DNA of 20,368 nucleotides from a virus. The first letter of the stretch is position 1. The number at the start of each line of letters is the position of its first letter. Under the pieces are notes generated by a model, which was not told where the DNA came from, made no database searches, and saw only the letters and a list, made by a program, of their open reading frames with translations. This document shows positions 7,242 to 12,145 of this stretch, piece by piece. Position numbers and translations under genes: made by a program. The stretch spans positions 1 to 20,368 of the IMG/VR virus record IMGVR_UViG_3300034092_002134. The stretch is one strand, 5' to 3'.

Positions 7242-7386
7242 GGTGCTTCTCGCAGGCCGATTTCGCCGCCTGCACGCTCGTGTGCATGCCCAAGTACACC
7301 GGGTGCCGGGTGTGTGCGTTCGGCGTTTGCGGCTGGAATCTGGCCCACCACCGAGGCCCTTTTCGGGTGATTCGGTACGGCCCCAT
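7216..7386 (-). CDS. Short AP2-like DNA-binding protein
   Basis: 56 residues from ATG 7386, with GGAAGG 7 nt upstream. That is 29 nt after the P-like stop. The longer frame to 7572 runs through the P-like gene and is rejected. Core: YRITRKGPRWWARFQPQTPN ... HPVYLGMHTSVQAAKSACEK, the AP2-like 'WxARF ... YLGxFxxxxxAxxAxE' pattern shared with the protein at 5529-5909. Such single-domain proteins are common in phage operons and probably bind DNA. The target is unknown. The ending (HRDSQLAEA) overlaps the next gene. Confidence 0.65.
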   Translation of the reverse strand: MGPYRITRKGPRWWARFQPQTPNAHTRHPVYLGMHTSVQAAKSACEKHRDSQLAEA

Positions 7387-7415
7387 TGCGTGCCCTTCCG
7401 GGGTTCTCGCCCAGC

Positions 7416-7820
7416 TCACCGAATCGCCGCCCGTGCCTTCGTGAGCCAACTCACAGCCGTTTCCCGCGACGACACAGGCGTCGGCAGCATAGGCGCCGTG
7501 GAGTACGCCTTGGCGTTTTCCCGCTTCGGTGGGCGGCACATGGCGATAAATTCCGGCAGTGACGGCGGCCACGGCTCACCGCCTTCAACGCACGCCATGA
7601 CGCCGCGCTTGAGCTCATCCCGCGACAACGCGGAAAGGCGCTTCGACCACACGTCCGTCGGCTTCGTCCCGTAGCTGCTCGTCCACTTGTGGCCGTAAAT
7701 TTCCGTCATCCGGCCCCAGAGGAAATCCATCATCGTCGAGCCCGCAGGCTTGGCGGACTCGCTCGACCGCTGAGAGTGGTTTTGCAGAGCTCGCCCCGCT
7801 ATGTCGCCCGCTTTCTGCAT
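7416..7820 (-). CDS. Phage replication protein P-like
   Basis: 134 residues from ATG 7820, with AGGAAGG about 9 nt upstream. An ATG at 7733 lacks a Shine-Dalgarno. Core: MMDFLWGRMTEIYGHKWTSS ... KPTDVWSKRLSALSRDELKR ... MACVEGGEPWPPSLPEFIAM. This matches small lambda-P-type proteins that load the host replicative helicase at the origin (family pattern recalled, not searched). The gene follows the DUF1376 replication gene, like lambda O then P. Its first 206 nt overlap the end of that gene in another frame. Confidence 0.75.
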   Translation of the reverse strand: MQKAGDIAGRALQNHSQRSSESAKPAGSTMMDFLWGRMTEIYGHKWTSSYGTKPTDVWSKRLSALSRDELKRGVMACVEGGEPWPPSLPEFIAMCRPPKRENAKAYSTAPMLPTPVSSRETAVSWLTKARAAIR

Positions 7821-8424
7821 ATTCCCCTGCCTTCCTAATCCAGTTTCGCCACGTCGCCTGCCAGTCCGCCTTGACGCCCTTTTGCCCGGGCTGCGCCGTC
7901 CAGTAGTCCCTGAACTTCGGCAGTTCCCGGGCTTGCAACGCCGTCCATTGCCCCTGCTCAACCTCCGGCACCCAGTCAGTTGGCAGGCGCGTCCCACGCG
8001 CTACACCTGAACGTAGTGAAGGTGTATTGGTGTCTGGTGACTGGGGACGGGCGCGCGGTGCATTTCCTTCGCTATGCGTTCGCATAGCGCCCGCATTGCG
8101 TTCGTATTGCGACCACCGTGCATCCGCAGATGCCTTTGCCTTGCGCTGCTTGTCCTGAAATCGTGCGATTTCCTTGTCGGCGCGCGCCTGGTGGTAGGCG
8201 TCGTCCTGCAACACGAAAAACTCGCGCAGCACATAAGCCACGGCGTCCCGCTCCTGCTTTGTCGAGGCGCGGGCCAACTTGCAGCATTCGCGCACGTCGG
8301 CCGGCAGAGCGCGTTCTCGCGCGTAGTAGGCGTCCAGCAGTCGGCGGTAGGCGCAGTCCTCAAGCATGCTGAGGTGCGCCGTATCGCGCAGATAATCGCC
8401 GAGGTGGTGTTCGTAATAGTTCAT
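7615..8424 (-). CDS. DUF1376 replication-initiation-type protein (lambda O analogue)
   Basis: 269 residues from ATG 8424. The N-terminus MNYYEHHLGDYLRDTAHLSM followed by LEDCAYRRLLDAYYARERAL is the signature of DUF1376, a winged-helix-like domain of phage replication proteins (residues 1-95). The C-terminal part has TALQARELPKFRDYWTAQPG ... DWQATWRNWIRKAGEY. Between them (about residues 104-118) the DNA holds two 20-bp repeats that could be origin iterons. The protein probably binds the origin and, with the P-like protein, starts replication. Its last 206 nt overlap the P-like gene. Both frames look genuine there, since the tail (LSAVERVRQACGLDDDGF ... NLRPQVDEQLR) is of the expected kind. 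Confidence 0.85.
   Translation of the reverse strand: MNYYEHHLGDYLRDTAHLSMLEDCAYRRLLDAYYARERALPADVRECCKLARASTKQERDAVAYVLREFFVLQDDAYHQARADKEIARFQDKQRKAKASADARWSQYERNAGAMRTHSEGNAPRARPQSPDTNTPSLRSGVARGTRLPTDWVPEVEQGQWTALQARELPKFRDYWTAQPGQKGVKADWQATWRNWIRKAGEYAESGRHSGASSAKPLSAVERVRQACGLDDDGFPLGPDDGNLRPQVDEQLRDEADGRVVEAPFRVVAG
8002..8026. repeat. Inverted repeat inside the DUF1376 gene
   Basis: Arms TACACCT (8002-8008) and AGGTGTA (8020-8026), 11 nt apart, 44 bp from the iteron-like pair. It could be part of an origin region, or chance. Confidence 0.35.
8070..8111. repeat. Two 20-bp iteron-like repeats, candidate replication origin
   Basis: Unit 1 at 8070-8089 is a palindrome, CGCTATGCG-TT-CGCATAGCG. 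Unit 2 at 8092-8111 repeats it with 16 of 20 bases identical, at a 22-bp (two-turn) period. They lie in the middle of the replication gene, as lambda iterons lie in O. Confidence 0.5.
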
Positions 8425-8438
8425 TGCCGAAGCGTCGC

Positions 8439-8924
8439 TTACAGTGCGTACTCGGCAACCCGAGAACGGCCCTTGCGGACCATCGTCGTTTTCCCGTCGT
8501 AGCTTTTCAGAATCGAGGATTCATCCAGCACGATGCCGGTGAACTCGGACGGGTCGAAATGCTGCAACATCTCGTAGTTCGTGATGTTGATACCGTCACG
8601 CACATGTGATTGATCGCGGCAATGCGTAACGCTAATGCCGAATTTTTGGCCCTCTCTCACGGTTTGCGCGGCGACGGCCAGCGGCGCCAGAATCAGCACG
8701 CGGCCAGGAATGTGCCGCGCCCATTCGAGCTGCATCAGGGTTTTGCCCAGTCCGCAGTCCGCGAAAATGGCAGCCCTGCCACGCCGAAGCGCCCACGCTA
8801 CGATGTCACGCTGGAACTCGAACAGCGCAGCATTCATCGGCGGCACGCTGGCCAGCCCGCAGGCCGGTGCGCTGATGCGCTTGCGATCTAAAAATTCCTT
8901 ATAACCATTCATTTCGCCCCCCAT
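8439..8924 (-). CDS. Truncated DEAD/DEAH-type helicase, N-terminal domain only
   Basis: 161 residues from ATG 8924 (GGAGGG 8 nt upstream). ATG 8912 matches the usual family start MNGYKEFL and is a close second. Sequence: LFEFQRDIVAWALRRGRAAI (Q motif region), Walker A FADCGLGKTLMQLEWA (about 54-69), LILAPLAVAAQT (motif Ia), then ITNYEMLQHFDP and IVLDESSILKSYDGKTT (Walker B DESS). Family members I recall are about 450 residues with a second RecA domain. Here the frame stops 14 residues after the DESS strand and the next gene begins 15 nt later. The second RecA domain, including the SAT motif, is missing. It is probably a deletion remnant, though a single-domain ATP-binding protein is possible. 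Confidence 0.75.
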   Translation of the reverse strand: MGGEMNGYKEFLDRKRISAPACGLASVPPMNAALFEFQRDIVAWALRRGRAAIFADCGLGKTLMQLEWARHIPGRVLILAPLAVAAQTVREGQKFGISVTHCRDQSHVRDGINITNYEMLQHFDPSEFTGIVLDESSILKSYDGKTTMVRKGRSRVAEYAL

Positions 8925-8927
8925 CCT

Positions 8928-9137
8928 TCATTCCCTCCGTTGTTCCGGCCCTGCCATTCGGCTTCGCATGTATGTGAGACTGCCCCTGACATGAATGCTC
9001 AGAACGTCTCGCACATATTCAGCAAGCGGCCTGCCGGACATGACGGCCAGCGCCGCCAGTTCGCTTTTCAGTTCGTCATCAATCGCGACGCGCAGCTCTG
9101 CATCGAGCTTCGCCGCGTTGGCATGTTGTGGGCGCAT
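8928..9137 (-). CDS. Ribbon-helix-helix (CopG/Arc-type) regulator
   Basis: 69 residues from ATG 9137, chosen because GGAG lies 6 nt before it (ATG 9149 is less well placed). LDAELRVAIDDELKSELAAL gives a beta strand and first helix, then AVMSGRPLAEYVRDVLSIHV the second helix: the ribbon-helix-helix pattern of small DNA-binding proteins. The C-terminus is basic. It follows Cro and the membrane protein in the early-left operon. It could be a CII- or Arc-like control of early genes. The target is unknown. Confidence 0.65.
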   Translation of the reverse strand: MRPQHANAAKLDAELRVAIDDELKSELAALAVMSGRPLAEYVRDVLSIHVRGSLTYMRSRMAGPEQRRE

Positions 9138-9152
9138 GAGGTACTCCATTTC

Positions 9153-9296
9153 CTATTCCACAAACCAAATGAAGGCCGCTATTCCTGCGGCCCAAAGAAG
9201 CAGCCCACACGGAATCGCGTAGGCAAGGGCAATAAAAAAGCCGACGAAGTCGTCGTCGGCAGGGTTCTCGGGGTGAGAACGGGGAGGTTCGTTCAC
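9153..9296 (-). CDS. 47-aa single-pass membrane protein
   Basis: A GTG at 9296 overlaps the Cro stop as GTGA. The frame runs to TAG 9155-9153 and lies 3 nt before the ATG at 9149. N-terminus: NEPPRSHPENPADDDF, charged and proline-rich. Then a hydrophobic run from about residue 18 (VGFFIALAYAIPCGLLLWAA then GIAAFIWFV), long enough for one or two membrane passes. Its codons include an intrinsic terminator (9231-9260), so it is expressed only if transcription passes it. It could be a small phage membrane factor such as an exclusion protein. Function not shown. Confidence 0.55.
   Translation of the reverse strand: MNEPPRSHPENPADDDFVGFFIALAYAIPCGLLLWAAGIAAFIWFVE
9231..9260 (-). terminator. Intrinsic terminator just after Cro (tR1-like position), inside the 47-aa gene
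   Basis: On the minus strand GCCGACGA-CGACT-TCGTCGGC (8-bp perfect stem, 9240-9247 with 9253-9260, loop of five) is followed by TTTTTTATT. It is a strong Rho-independent terminator 33 nt after the Cro stop. It would end most leftward early transcripts, as tR1 does behind lambda cro. Confidence 0.8.
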
Positions 9297-9490
9297 TTGA
9301 AGATGTCCGGCCTCAATTCAGCACGGGTCACCTTTCCTGCGGTGAGCCGCTCAATATCAATTGCGCGCCGAATTGGGATTGGCCGCTTTCCGTGCACCCA
9401 TTGGCTAAGGGCCTGGTCGGATACGGATAGCGCTCTGGCAAGCGACGCCTGCCCGCCTGCGAGGTCAACTGCATACTTTAGTGCGTTCAT
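9293..9490 (-). CDS. cro: Cro-like repressor (YdaS-type HTH)
   Basis: 65 residues, a single HTH: MNALKYAVDLAGGQASLARA, LSVSDQALSQWVHGKRPIPI, RRAIDIERLTAGKVTRAELR. The run 'GGQASLARALSVSDQALSQW' is the YdaS/Cro helix-turn-helix with its recognition helix. It is transcribed leftward and diverges from the CI-like gene, so it is the Cro partner of the immunity switch. The proposed -10 (9502-9497) puts the start point near the A of its ATG, hence a nearly leaderless message. YdaS-type proteins have also been called antitoxins, but no YdaT partner is present here. Confidence 0.8.
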   Translation of the reverse strand: MNALKYAVDLAGGQASLARALSVSDQALSQWVHGKRPIPIRRAIDIERLTAGKVTRAELRPDIFK

Positions 9491-9496
9491 GTGCGA

Positions 9497-9525
9497 ACTA
9501 AAGCATATGCTGCCTTTGCGGTCAA
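9497..9525 (-). promoter_or_regulatory. Promoter of cro and the early-left operon
   Basis: Minus strand: -35 TTGACC (9525-9520), 17-bp spacer, -10 TTTAGT (9502-9497) preceded by TGC (an extended -10). The predicted start is at about 9490, at the cro ATG. The -35 and -10 lie inside operators O2 and O1. The rightward promoter at 9999 has the same spacing and nearly the same elements. Confidence 0.65.
9500..9513. promoter_or_regulatory. Operator half O1 (left pair)
   Basis: AAAGCATATGCTGC, an imperfect 14-bp palindrome covering the -10 of the cro promoter. It resembles O4 (AAAGCGTATGCTTT). Its start is 23 bp from the start of O2, the same spacing as in the right pair. Confidence 0.6.
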
Positions 9526-9536
9526 GTGTTTGCTTT
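9523..9536. promoter_or_regulatory. Operator O2 (left pair)
   Basis: CAAGTGTTTGCTTT, an imperfect 14-bp palindrome over the -35 of the cro promoter, related to O3 (CAAGCGTTCGCTTG). Confidence 0.6.
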
Positions 9537-9539
9537 AGT

Positions 9540-9552
9540 GGGAAATGTTCCC
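9540..9552. promoter_or_regulatory. Second palindrome in the cro-cI gap (GGGAA-ATG-TTCCC)
   Basis: A 5-bp arm palindrome, GGGAA at 9540-9544 and TTCCC at 9548-9552, just upstream of the proposed repressor -10. It is unlike O1-O4, so it may bind a different protein, perhaps Cro. Confidence 0.4.
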
Positions 9553-9554
9553 GC

Positions 9555-9560
9555 TAAAAT
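9555..9560 (+). promoter_or_regulatory. Candidate -10 of the repressor promoter
   Basis: TAAAAT, 6 nt before the repressor ATG at 9567, predicting a leaderless message that starts at the A of ATG. There is no Shine-Dalgarno. The -35 side is poor (TTGCTT at 9530, 19-bp spacing), so the promoter may need activation, as for lambda PRM. Confidence 0.5.
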
Positions 9561-9566
9561 GACTTC

Positions 9567-9968
9567 ATGCTCGAAAAAGCCGACATCGCTGAACGCCTCA
9601 AATTCGCCATGCAGCGCGAGCGCGTGAGCAATACAGAGCTGGCCGAGCTTTGCGGCGTGTCACTTCAAGCGGTAACGGGCTGGCTGCAAACTGGGCGCGT
9701 TTCACGCAAACACTTTCCGCTTTTAAGTCACAGGCTTAGGGTGTCCGTTCAATGGCTAATGACGGGCTCAGAGCACGACGAGCCAGCGACGCTCCCAAAG
9801 AAAACGCAGCGCTTGGTTGACGCATTCCACTTGCTTGCCCCGCCCGTGCAGGCCCACGTGCTGGGCATCGTTGAGTCCCTGGCCATGCCGGCCCACCCCC
9901 GCTACACCAACCTCGAGCAGAAACTCGCGGACGCTACGAAGCGCGAAACCCGCAAAGCCGAAACCTAA
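9567..9968 (+). CDS. CI-like lysogeny repressor without a peptidase domain
   Basis: 133 residues from ATG 9567, divergent from cro. N-terminal XRE-type HTH: MQRERVSNTELAELCGVSLQ followed by AVTGWLQTGR (about 15-44). A helical tail follows (QRLVDAFHLLAPPVQAHVLG), then a charged C-terminus (EQKLADATKRETRK). No S24/LexA domain with its Ala-Gly/Cys-Gly cleavage site is present, so RecA-stimulated self-cleavage is not expected. It most likely binds O1-O4 on both sides of itself. The start is fixed by the -10 only 6 nt upstream. Confidence 0.75.
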   Translation: MLEKADIAERLKFAMQRERVSNTELAELCGVSLQAVTGWLQTGRVSRKHFPLLSHRLRVSVQWLMTGSEHDEPATLPKKTQRLVDAFHLLAPPVQAHVLGIVESLAMPAHPRYTNLEQKLADATKRETRKAET

Positions 9969-9987
9969 AAAAATTTGCCCTTCTGCT

Positions 9988-10001
9988 CAAGCGTTCGCTT
10001 G
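9988..10001. promoter_or_regulatory. Operator O3 (right pair)
   Basis: CAAGCG-TT-CGCTTG, a palindrome with perfect 6-bp arms, the clearest of the four sites. It overlaps the -35 of the early-right promoter and starts 23 bp before O4. Confidence 0.7.
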
Positions 10002-10027
10002 ACTGCCCGCAAAGCGTATGCTTTACT
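9999..10027 (+). promoter_or_regulatory. Promoter of the early-right operon
   Basis: -35 TTGACT (9999-10004), 17-bp spacer, -10 TTTACT (10022-10027) with TGC before it. The start would be near 10034, about 34 nt before the first gene. O3 covers the -35 and O4 the -10 edge. This is the mirror of the cro promoter arrangement. Confidence 0.65.
10011..10024. promoter_or_regulatory. Operator O4 (right pair)
   Basis: AAAGCGTATGCTTT, a palindrome with 5-bp arms, next to and partly over the -10 of the early-right promoter. Confidence 0.65.
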
Positions 10028-10067
10028 TCCTCCCACAGCCGCACAAACAGCGGCATGGGAGGCACAA

Positions 10068-10466
10068 ATGAGCTACCGCGACTTAATCCGCGAGCACTGC
10101 GAAGGCCAGGAATGGCACACCCTCGCCCCGATGGTGCAGATGGAAATCTGCGCCCAGATTCTCAGGGGCGACGGCTTTGATGCATGCGTTGCGGCGTCCT
10201 CTGAATCCCAGTTTGCCGCTGTGTTCACGCACAAGCTGGCCGATTTGATTGAAAGCCGCTTTGACGAGCCCGCCTGGTTCGCGGCTTCTGGCCGCGCGTT
10301 CGCCGCTTCCGCCTGCGCTTTGCTCATGCACGAACTGGAAACGCAGGCCGAGCAGGAATGGGAGACGGCGCTGGATGAATGGCACGACGAACACCCCGAA
10401 ATCAACTACGACGTGAACGCCGAGAATCAGGCCCGTCACCGCGACTTCATGGCGGTGCCCCGATGA
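10068..10466 (+). CDS. First gene of the early-right operon, unknown function
   Basis: 132 residues from ATG 10068 (GGGAGG 5 nt upstream). The longer frame from 9975 runs through the promoter and is rejected. It is helical and acidic (LETQAEQEWETALDEWHDEH) with aromatic pockets (FAAVFTHKLADLIESRF). No domain is recognised. As the first gene after a repressor-controlled early promoter it would be made immediately on infection, and such genes often act on the host or the switch. Overlaps the next gene by 4 nt. Confidence 0.7.
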   Translation: MSYRDLIREHCEGQEWHTLAPMVQMEICAQILRGDGFDACVAASSESQFAAVFTHKLADLIESRFDEPAWFAASGRAFAASACALLMHELETQAEQEWETALDEWHDEHPEINYDVNAENQARHRDFMAVPR

Positions 10467-10576
10467 TTCGCCACGACTACAAGCCCCGCCCAATCATCAA
10501 GGCCGATTGGGTTGGGTGGGTTTTGGAACTGCTGTGCGTGGCGTTTGTGGTGATTTTGATTTGTGTGAGGTGGTGA
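10463..10576 (+). CDS. 37-aa membrane protein
   Basis: ATG 10463 overlaps the preceding stop (ATGA). A basic N-terminus (MIRHDYKPRPIIKADW) is followed by the hydrophobic run VGWVLELLCVAFVVILICV and a short RW end, so one membrane helix. Function unknown. Confidence 0.55.
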   Translation: MIRHDYKPRPIIKADWVGWVLELLCVAFVVILICVRW

Positions 10577-10577
10577 C

Positions 10578-10763
10578 ATGGATGAATCCGAACTGTACCC
10601 GCGCGGCCTGACTGACGAGCGCATCGAGCGCGATTCGATGGCGCGCATCAGCCGCAACCTGATGGACGAAATGTTCCCCGGCTGCTCTTGGGACGACCTC
10701 GAGGACGACGAGCGCGAGGAATTTGAGCGCGAATTCAACTACCGAGCATACCGCCATGGTTGA
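10578..10763 (+). CDS. Small acidic protein, unknown function
   Basis: 61 residues from ATG 10578, with GAGG 7 nt upstream. Nineteen Asp/Glu against nine Arg, ending in an acidic helix (WDDLEDDEREEFEREF). It has no domain I recognise. Overlaps the following gene by 8 nt. Its place next to the acidic 48-residue gene and the ERF recombinase suggests a role in early DNA metabolism or in modulating host enzymes, which is speculation. Confidence 0.6.
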   Translation: MDESELYPRGLTDERIERDSMARISRNLMDEMFPGCSWDDLEDDEREEFEREFNYRAYRHG

Positions 10764-10902
10764 CCCGCATTTGCCGCGCGGCGACGAGCCGGAATTCTGG
10801 GATGACTTGTGGTTCGTTGAGCCCTCTGAGGAATCCGACGACATGCTGATTCTCAGTGATGAGGATTGGGAACTGATTTTGAGCGAGGACGACGATGTTT
10901 GA
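10756..10902 (+). CDS. 48-aa highly acidic protein
   Basis: From ATG 10756 to TGA 10900-10902, overlapping both neighbours by 8 nt. Begins MVDPHLPRGDEPEFWDDLWF. Nineteen of 48 residues are Asp/Glu against one Arg and no Lys. Such charge is typical of DNA-mimic proteins that block DNA-binding enzymes, including phage inhibitors of host nucleases, but charge alone is weak evidence. It lies just before the ERF recombinase, where phages such as lambda place a RecBCD inhibitor (Gam). Confidence 0.55.
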   Translation: MVDPHLPRGDEPEFWDDLWFVEPSEESDDMLILSDEDWELILSEDDDV

Positions 10903-11644
10903 GACAAGCACAGAGACGGACAAGCTGGACGCGGCTTTAGCTGCCGCGCAGGGCGACATTGAACCGGCCATGAAGGACAAGGTTAACCCGGCGTTTCGTT
11001 CCAAGTACGCCGACTTGGCTTCCGTCTGGACGGCCTGCCGACAGGCACTGGCGAAGCACAAAATCGCCGTCACTCAGTGGCCTGTTCACTCCGACGATGG
11101 GCGGTTACACCTTGTCACCCGCCTTGCTCACGGTGGCCAGTGGATGCGTGCGGAATTCTCGATTCCCGTTGGCAAGCACGACGCGCACGGTTACGGCTCC
11201 GCGATGACATACGCCAAGCGCTATTCACTGGCCGCTGCGATTGGTGTTGTGGCGGATGAAGACGACGACGGCAACGCGGCTGTCCAGTCCACGAACACCG
11301 CGGCTAACGCCCAGTCCTTGGCATTGGCCGGGTTGGTAAAAGCCCTTGAGGCTAACGACCACTGGGCCGTCCTCGAGGTGGCCCGAAATACGGATTCCTA
11401 CCGTGGCGCATTCGGCACGCTCAATTCCAAACAGAAAGCCGCCTGCCGCGAACTGGAACAGCGGGCCGCGACGATTCGCGCGGACTACGTGGACGCCCTC
11501 AGTCAGTGCGCTATTGAGGGCGACGAACACGGCGCGCAGCAGCTCGTTGAGGAAATGAGCCAGACAGGCAAGCGGCTTGTGTGGGAACTGCTGGACGCCA
11601 ACACCAAACAATTCTTGAAGCAACTGAAGAAGGAAGCGGCATGA
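10895..11644 (+). CDS. erf: ERF-family single-strand annealing protein
   Basis: 249 residues from ATG 10895, overlapping the acidic gene by 8 nt. Residues 1-130 carry the ERF core: NPAFRSKYADLASVWTACRQ (31-50) and GSAMTYAKRYSLAAAIGVVA (101-120) followed by DEDDDGN. These proteins anneal complementary single strands during phage recombination and genome circularisation. The C-terminal 120 residues are a variable tail. It pairs with the SSB-like protein immediately downstream (ATGA overlap) and probably with the NinG-like protein of the left operon. No exonuclease partner is visible in the window. Confidence 0.9.
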   Translation: MFETSTETDKLDAALAAAQGDIEPAMKDKVNPAFRSKYADLASVWTACRQALAKHKIAVTQWPVHSDDGRLHLVTRLAHGGQWMRAEFSIPVGKHDAHGYGSAMTYAKRYSLAAAIGVVADEDDDGNAAVQSTNTAANAQSLALAGLVKALEANDHWAVLEVARNTDSYRGAFGTLNSKQKAACRELEQRAATIRADYVDALSQCAIEGDEHGAQQLVEEMSQTGKRLVWELLDANTKQFLKQLKKEAA

Positions 11645-11928
11645 CTATTCTGAAGCGCCTCGTCGTCGTCACGGGCCAATACACGAACAACGCCGGGGAA
11701 ACCAAGAAGCGTTACAAGACGATTGGGCACCTGCACCAGGGCCAGCACGGCGAATACGTCACTTTGGATGCATCGGTGAACCTTGCTGCGTTTCCTCGGA
11801 AGGAAAACGACGACAGGGTGATGGTTTCGATGTACGACGAGGAAAGCGACAAGCAAACGGCAAAGCGCGGCGTGCAGCAGGCGCGAGCGGCAATCAAGCC
11901 AGAGTTCGACGACGAGATCCCGTTCTAG
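11641..11928 (+). CDS. SSB-like protein with C-terminal docking tip
   Basis: 95 residues from ATG 11641, overlapping the ERF stop (ATGA). The N-terminus looks like a beta barrel (LKRLVVVTGQYTNN, then KRYKTIGHLHQGQHGEYVTL). The end EFDDEIPF matches the SSB C-terminal acidic tip DDDIPF that recruits recombination and replication partners. So it probably binds single-stranded DNA and hands it to ERF. It is shorter than bacterial SSB, and the OB fold is my inference from the strand pattern and tip. Confidence 0.75.
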   Translation: MTILKRLVVVTGQYTNNAGETKKRYKTIGHLHQGQHGEYVTLDASVNLAAFPRKENDDRVMVSMYDEESDKQTAKRGVQQARAAIKPEFDDEIPF

Positions 11929-11938
11929 AGGACGCAGC

Positions 11939-12091
11939 ATGAGTTTAAAAAATGGAGAGCAGTTGCTTCCCGCAGCATTGCAGGATTGCGCGCTGGTGAC
12001 GGCAGCAATGGCTGCTGCGGCCGGCTCCGTCAAGCTCGGCACTTGGTACGCGATGGTCAAGGACGGCCGCGCTCCGGCCCCCGGCGCGTGA
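11939..12091 (+). pseudogene. AlpA-like small HTH gene, apparently frameshifted
   Basis: As read it gives 50 residues, MSLKNGEQLLPAALQDCALV ... KLGTWYAMVKDGRAPAPGA, then TGA at 12089-12091. GTWYAMVKDGRAPAP resembles the recognition segment of AlpA/excisionase-like HTH proteins. Removing one C from the five at 12078-12082 puts the frame on to read ARESRAVRTAKAAKRAGGEI, ending at TGA 12144-12146, which shares a base with the next gene's ATG (TGATG). That restored 68-residue form has the coupling seen all along this operon, so a one-base error, decay or programmed +1 shift are all possible. The C-terminal DNA-recognition half of typical relatives also seems missing. Confidence 0.5.
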
Positions 12092-12145
12092 AAGCCGCGC
12101 TGTGCGTACCGCGAAAGCCGCGAAGCGGGCAGGAGGTGAAATCTG

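Noticed and set aside
7416-7997. 193-residue version of the P-like protein
   Set aside because: The extra 59 codons are Arg/Gly-rich shadow of the DUF1376 gene. ATG 7820 has a Shine-Dalgarno.
10497-10907. 136-residue Ser-rich frame on the minus strand
   Set aside because: Low-complexity shadow of the acidic genes on the plus strand, with no start signal.
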